From CAZVCG01 sp964649675 (GTDB lineage Bacteria > Pseudomonadota > Alphaproteobacteria > UBA9219), in contig CAZYPX010000082.1 of the NCBI GenBank assembly GCA_964649675.1, positions 1 to 8,557 of the forward strand: a DNA stretch of 8,557 bases, in the 5' to 3' direction. A program made the position numbers and the translations under genes. The notes below the pieces were generated by a model. That model was not told the DNA's origin. It ran no database searches and worked only from the letters and a program-made list of their open reading frames with translations. The number at the start of each line of letters is the position of its first letter. Within the stretch, counting starts at the first letter, position 1. This document shows positions 5,232-8,557 of this stretch, piece by piece.

Positions 5232-5720
5232 TTATTCCGTGAGGGCTGTTTCACATCGTGGATGCGTGCCGGCCCTGGTCCACAATTGGCTATCTCCGAG
5301 AAAGGGGATGAACATATATCCGTGGAGTTCGAGCAAATCGGGGTTTTTCAGGCTTATTCTGGCGCTGAACTTGCTGCCATGGCGCGGGCTATAGATCCAG
5401 CCGCCTGTATAGCTTCCTTGGCTTTGGGGTTCAAAGCCGCCAAGAAATTGCATGCCGCACAATGGGCGGGTTCTAAGCGCGGGATTGGGGTTTTTATCGT
5501 CAAGCGATGGGTTTTGCAGGCTGTCTTCTTTAAGCCAGTGAAAACGGCCGCACAGATAGCCCTCGCAAGGGTAAATCTCAACGACTCCGTCCTTATCTTG
5601 GGTGAGCCAGAATCCGGTTGCGGAACCATCGGGCGATTGATCGGCTAAAACCGGTAAACCGGACATAAATACAACCGCAAACGAAACCAGCAATGTCTTG
5701 ATCAGGGGGAAAGTCAACAT
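5232..5720 (-). CDS. DUF2147 family secreted protein
   Basis: This is a 162-residue protein. Residues 1-26 form a signal peptide (MLTFPLIKTLLVSFAVVF, cleavage predicted after VLA before DQSPDG). The mature part matches DUF2147 throughout: GFWLTQDKDGVVEIYPCEGYLCGRFHWL (about 37-63), DDKNPNPALRTRPLCGMQFLGGF (about 74-96), GGWIYSPRHGSKFSARISL (about 107-124), and ELHGYMFIPFLGDSQLWTR near the end. Cys52, Cys57 and Cys88 sit at the family's usual places and may form a disulfide. I chose the ATG at 5720 over an upstream TTG at 5738 because GAGG lies five bases before it and the signal peptide then has normal length. The family is periplasmic with an unknown function. It lies 83 bases after ftsK in the same direction and could share its transcript. 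Confidence 0.9.
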   Translation of the reverse strand: MLTFPLIKTLLVSFAVVFMSGLPVLADQSPDGSATGFWLTQDKDGVVEIYPCEGYLCGRFHWLKEDSLQNPSLDDKNPNPALRTRPLCGMQFLGGFEPQSQGSYTGGWIYSPRHGSKFSARISLKNPDLLELHGYMFIPFLGDSQLWTRAGTHPRCETALTE

Positions 5721-5803
5721 GCATGCCTCAAGGTACAAGTTACAAAGTTAAAGGTTTCTGATTGATAAGAACTTGAATAATAAGCTCTCATATCAGGGCT
5801 TTT

Positions 5804-8179
5804 TTATGAATTGTCGGATTTTCGGCCCAAAATCTCTCTCTTGCCGACACGGTTTGCCTGACTCACGATGCCGTCGCGTTCCATCCGCTCTATAATGTTC
5901 GCGGCGCGATTGTAGCCGATCTGGAGTTGGCGCTGAATGAAGCTGGTCGAAGCCTTGCGTTCGCGAAGGACGATGTCAACAGCTTTGTCGTATAGATCGT
6001 TATCGCCGTTACTTCCCTGGCTTTCGCCTTCGGCATAGGCGGTTTCATCCTCTTCCGTCACCTCCAGCAAATAATCGGGTTCGCCCTGTTTTTTCAAGAA
6101 CGCGACGATGGATTCAACTTCGCCATCGCTTACGAAAGGTCCGTGAACGCGCGTCACGCGGCCTCCACCGGCCATGTAAAGCATGTCGCCGTGCCCCAGA
6201 AGCTGTTCGGCTCCCTGTTCGCCGAGTATCGTGCGGCTATCGATTTTAGAGGTTACCTGAAAGCTTACACGGGTCGGGAAATTGGCCTTGATGGTACCGG
6301 TAATAACGTCAACGGACGGGCGCTGGGTCGCCATGATAAGATAAATGCCTGCGGCACGGGCCATCTGCGCCAATCTTTGCACGGCGCTTTCGATGTCTTT
6401 TCCTGCCACGATCATAAGGTCCGCCATCTCGTCCACGATCAAGACAATATAGGGGAGGGGGGTCAGATCGAGCGGTTGTTCCTCATAAACGGGTTGTCCC
6501 GTTTCGCGATTGAATCCCGTTTGAATGGTCCTCGTTAAATTTTCGTTGTTCTTTGCCGCATCGCGCAGCCTTTGGTTGTAGCCGTCGATGTTGCGAGCTC
6601 CGAGTTTGGTCATGGCGCGATAACGCTCCTCCATTTCGCGCACAGTCCATTTCAAGGCCAAAATGGCTTTTTTAGGCTCTGTAACCACCGGAGCCAGCAA
6701 GTGGGGGATGCCTTCATAGACCGAAAGCTCAAGAACCTTGGGGTCGATCATGATGAAACGGCATTTTTCAGGGGGCAAACGATAGATCAGTGATAGGATC
6801 AACGTGTTGATGGACACGGATTTACCCGATCCCGTCGTGCCGGCGATCAAAAGGTGGGGCATGCGCACCAAATCGCTGATAACGGGATTGCCCGATATGT
6901 CCTTGCCCAGAACGAGAGGTAGGGAACCTTTGTATTTTGTGAAGACGTCGCTGCATAGCAATTCACGAAGATAGACGATTTCGCGGTGTTTATTGGGAAG
7001 CTCGATTCCAATTACGTTGCGGCCGGGGACAACTGCCACACGAACGGAAGCAGCGCTCATATTACGGGCGATATCGTCTGCAAGGGAAATGATGCGCGAA
7101 GAACGCGTGCCCGGGGAAGGCTCCAGTTCGTAAAGCGTTACCACCGGTCCAGGGCTGACCTTGGTGATGTTTCCGTAAACGCCAAAATCCTCAAGCACAG
7201 TCTCGAGAAGCCGCGCGTTCTTTTCAAGAGCCTCCTCGGAGATTTCGGGACGCACGTTTTCAGAGGAATCCGGCCAATGAAGAAGCTCAAGGGGCGGCAA
7301 AGGCATCGAGCCTTCCGGCCTGAGGGCAAGGCTCGCCTGCCGCGCGGAAGCGGCGGGCCGCTGAATCAGGTTTGGACGTGCGCGCTTCTGTGACGTTGAT
7401 GCGCCTTTATCGGTTTTTTTAGCCGGAATTTCGGGCGCGTTTTTTTTGTCTGCAGTCTCTTCGATTTCGTCGAGATCATCATCGTCAAGTTCGCCATATC
7501 TCCATAGCTCGATGCGCCGGTGGACGAATTCTTTTAAGGAGTGTAAGGCGCGATCGTAATTATCACGCAACAGACCCCAGAAGGAATGCCATTCTTTCAG
7601 CATCAAAGCTGCAGACACATAAATGCAGCCCAAACCGAAAAGCGCCACTAGCGGCGATAAAATCAGAGCGCCGTTTTTACCGGGAAGCCGTTGCGTTGCC
7701 CACAAGCTCATGACGTGGCCGATGGATCCTCCCCATCTAATGTTGGAGGCAGAACCGACGAATGTTTGTAAAGCCGCCAAACCGAATGCGAAAGCCAGAA
7801 GAGCCAAGAACAAAGCGACAAGCCGCCATACGGTTCGCTCCAACGCGCGGCCTGTCCATATAAGCCACCCCCAACTTGCGAAAACCACAACAAGAATGAG
7901 TGAAGAAAGCCCAACCGTTTGCCATGCGATATCGGCAGCGTGGCTACCCAATGAACCTAGCCAGTTTTTATAGGCGGCTGAAGTGGATGCCGTGTTGAAC
8001 GAGGGATCAGACGAGTCGTAGGTAAGAACGATGAGGCTCCACACCCCCGCCAAAAGGAAAAAAAAGACGGCCCGAATGCGCCTGAAGAAAATGACAATCG
8101 CTTCCCGAAAGGATTCGGGAAGCCACCGTGAACTCGTAGCGCGACGGCGTTGTGGCCGGAGTAAAGGGCGAGGAGACAT
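5804..8179 (-). CDS. ftsK: FtsK/SpoIIIE-type DNA translocase
   Basis: This 791-residue protein has an N-terminal membrane domain with four hydrophobic segments (about 37-55, 88-108, 117-138 and 170-192). A charged linker follows (about 225-290), first acidic (GELDDDDLDEIEE) then basic, and much shorter than in E. coli FtsK. The RecA-like motor spans about 300-700, with Walker A GTTGSGKS at 447-454, Walker B YIVLIVDEMADL at 577-588 and MATQRPSVDVITG at 616-628. The C-terminal winged-helix gamma domain (about 725-787, STSFIQRQLQIGYNRAANII) reads polar DNA signals and activates XerCD at dif. The protein pumps chromosome dimers apart at the septum. The ATG at 8179 gives the expected N-terminus, although no clear ribosome binding site precedes it. 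The gene diverges from a broken hemerythrin gene and is followed by the DUF2147 gene. Confidence 0.97.
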   Translation of the reverse strand: MSPRPLLRPQRRRATSSRWLPESFREAIVIFFRRIRAVFFFLLAGVWSLIVLTYDSSDPSFNTASTSAAYKNWLGSLGSHAADIAWQTVGLSSLILVVVFASWGWLIWTGRALERTVWRLVALFLALLAFAFGLAALQTFVGSASNIRWGGSIGHVMSLWATQRLPGKNGALILSPLVALFGLGCIYVSAALMLKEWHSFWGLLRDNYDRALHSLKEFVHRRIELWRYGELDDDDLDEIEETADKKNAPEIPAKKTDKGASTSQKRARPNLIQRPAASARQASLALRPEGSMPLPPLELLHWPDSSENVRPEISEEALEKNARLLETVLEDFGVYGNITKVSPGPVVTLYELEPSPGTRSSRIISLADDIARNMSAASVRVAVVPGRNVIGIELPNKHREIVYLRELLCSDVFTKYKGSLPLVLGKDISGNPVISDLVRMPHLLIAGTTGSGKSVSINTLILSLIYRLPPEKCRFIMIDPKVLELSVYEGIPHLLAPVVTEPKKAILALKWTVREMEERYRAMTKLGARNIDGYNQRLRDAAKNNENLTRTIQTGFNRETGQPVYEEQPLDLTPLPYIVLIVDEMADLMIVAGKDIESAVQRLAQMARAAGIYLIMATQRPSVDVITGTIKANFPTRVSFQVTSKIDSRTILGEQGAEQLLGHGDMLYMAGGGRVTRVHGPFVSDGEVESIVAFLKKQGEPDYLLEVTEEDETAYAEGESQGSNGDNDLYDKAVDIVLRERKASTSFIQRQLQIGYNRAANIIERMERDGIVSQANRVGKREILGRKSDNS
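8100..8123 (-). repeat. Perfect inverted repeat inside the 5' end of ftsK
   Basis: GCTTCCCGAA (8100-8109) and TTCGGGAAGC (8114-8123) are perfect inverted copies separated by four bases. In the ftsK mRNA this makes a 10-bp hairpin with a UCCU loop, about 56-80 bases after the start codon, in the codons for WLPESFREA. It is strong for a coding region, so a role in translation or mRNA stability is possible but unproved. Confidence 0.6.
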
Positions 8180-8229
8180 AAGCTTATGTTAGGAACCAAC
8201 GGGGAACGGGTGTTTCAGATCGTTATGAA

Positions 8230-8258
8230 TTTATAGTCATATATTGTTTCCGACGGAA
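8230..8258 (-). promoter_or_regulatory. Possible ftsK upstream control region
   Basis: On the minus strand TATAAA (8230-8235) is a -10-like element about 50 bases before the ftsK ATG; no good -35 can be matched to it. Just upstream is the palindrome TTCCG-A-CGGAA (8248-8258), where a -35 or an operator would lie. The intergenic region 8180-8365 is AT-rich and must carry promoters in both directions. This assignment is weak. Confidence 0.25.
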
Positions 8259-8365
8259 GAAAAACGTTTCCAAGGCTTTAAAGATTAATGAAAAATTAAA
8301 AAAGGCATTGGATTATTCCAGACTAGGTCAGTAATAAATATGTGAAACGCTGCCGGATTTTCTGC

Positions 8366-8509
8366 ATGAGCAACGATCTCTACATCATATGGCACCCAGA
8401 CAACGATTTGGGCATCCCCATCATTGACGAACAGCATAGAGGGCTTGTTTCGGCCATTAATTCGCTTCACTACTTTATCAAAGCCGATAAGGGAGTCGAA
8501 ATGATCTGA
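8366..8509 (+). pseudogene. Truncated bacteriohemerythrin-like gene, N-terminal part
   Basis: The ATG at 8366 opens a 47-codon frame beginning MSNDLYIIWHPDNDLGIPII and continuing DEQHRGLVSAINSLHYFI. This matches the start of bacterial hemerythrins (W...lGi..iDEQHr.L...iN.Lh). His24 in IDEQH corresponds to the first helix-A ligand of the di-iron oxygen-binding site. The remaining ligands (HFxxEE in helix B, HxxxH in helix C, HxxxxD in helix D) are absent, because the frame ends after KGVEMI at TGA 8507-8509. That TGA is also the first triplet of a sequence resembling an IS end. A full family member has about 130 residues, so this is about a third. The likeliest history is disruption by an insertion. 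The ribosome binding site is weak, and a GTG at 8342 would extend the start by eight codons. It diverges from ftsK. Confidence 0.72.
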
Positions 8510-8557
8510 CCTGCTCCCCGTTTATGTACCACAGGAAAGTTGAATCTTTTGGCAGGG
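8507..8557 (+). mobile_element. Likely terminus of an insertion sequence, running off the right edge
   Basis: TGACCTGCTCCCCGTTTATG begins exactly where the hemerythrin reading frame loses homology. A TG start followed by a C-rich stretch resembles the terminal repeats of IS3-family elements (several begin TGACCTGCCCC). The assignment is by memory of that pattern and by the truncation it causes. The other end, transposase and target duplication are outside the window. Confidence 0.5.

Noticed and set aside
5217..5648. A 143-residue plus-strand ORF over the DUF2147 gene
   Set aside because: It is a shadow of the DUF2147 coding strand, which has a clear family match and signal peptide.
8285..8470. 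A 61-residue minus-strand ORF starting at GTG
   Set aside because: It lies antisense to the hemerythrin-like frame at 8366-8509, whose motif match is much stronger, and it has no recognisable domain.

Overview
The window looks like chromosomal DNA from an alphaproteobacterium of moderate GC content. The evidence is the gene set: an FtsK-type translocase, a CnoX/YbbN-like thioredoxin-TPR protein with an intact CGPC site, a BI-1/YccA membrane protein, DUF2147 and DUF2061 proteins, a YIP1-family protein, and RlmB next to tRNA-Tyr. The genus cannot be fixed from the sequence alone. Most genes are housekeeping or envelope genes. Between them lie small patches of mobile-element debris.

Layout, left to right. 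Positions 1-647 (minus) hold the N-terminal part of an RlmB-type 23S rRNA 2'-O-methyltransferase that runs off the left edge. Divergent from it are tRNA-Tyr(GTA), a DUF2061 membrane protein and a YIP1-family membrane protein. The YIP1 reading frame breaks at a run of seven G, and its last transmembrane helix lies in the -1 frame. Positions 1840-2753 look like the scar of a tRNA-targeted integrated element: paired hairpins, an unrecognised small exported-protein ORF, a CA-rich tract, a strong hairpin, and the last ~50 codons of a tyrosine recombinase pointing at the 3' end of tRNA-Gly(GCC). Next come the CnoX-like gene (plus) and the BI-1 gene (minus), which converge on a bidirectional terminator. 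Upstream of the BI-1 gene is a transposase remnant resembling the IS5 family (DDE_Tnp_4 type). Then follow a DUF2147 secreted protein and ftsK, both minus. Divergent from ftsK at the right edge is a short bacteriohemerythrin start that reads well for about 47 codons and then stops exactly at a TGACCTGCTCCCC sequence resembling an insertion-sequence terminus.

How the parts relate: rlmB and the tRNAs serve translation, CnoX serves proteostasis and redox protection, FtsK serves chromosome segregation, and the DUF2147, BI-1, YIP1 and DUF2061 proteins belong to the envelope. No multi-gene defence, biosynthetic or CRISPR system is visible. The most informative observations are gene-decay events: the G7 frameshift in the YIP1 gene, the recombinase remnant with its catalytic Arg changed to Ser at tRNA-Gly, the IS5-like fragment, and the hemerythrin gene apparently cut by an IS at the window edge.
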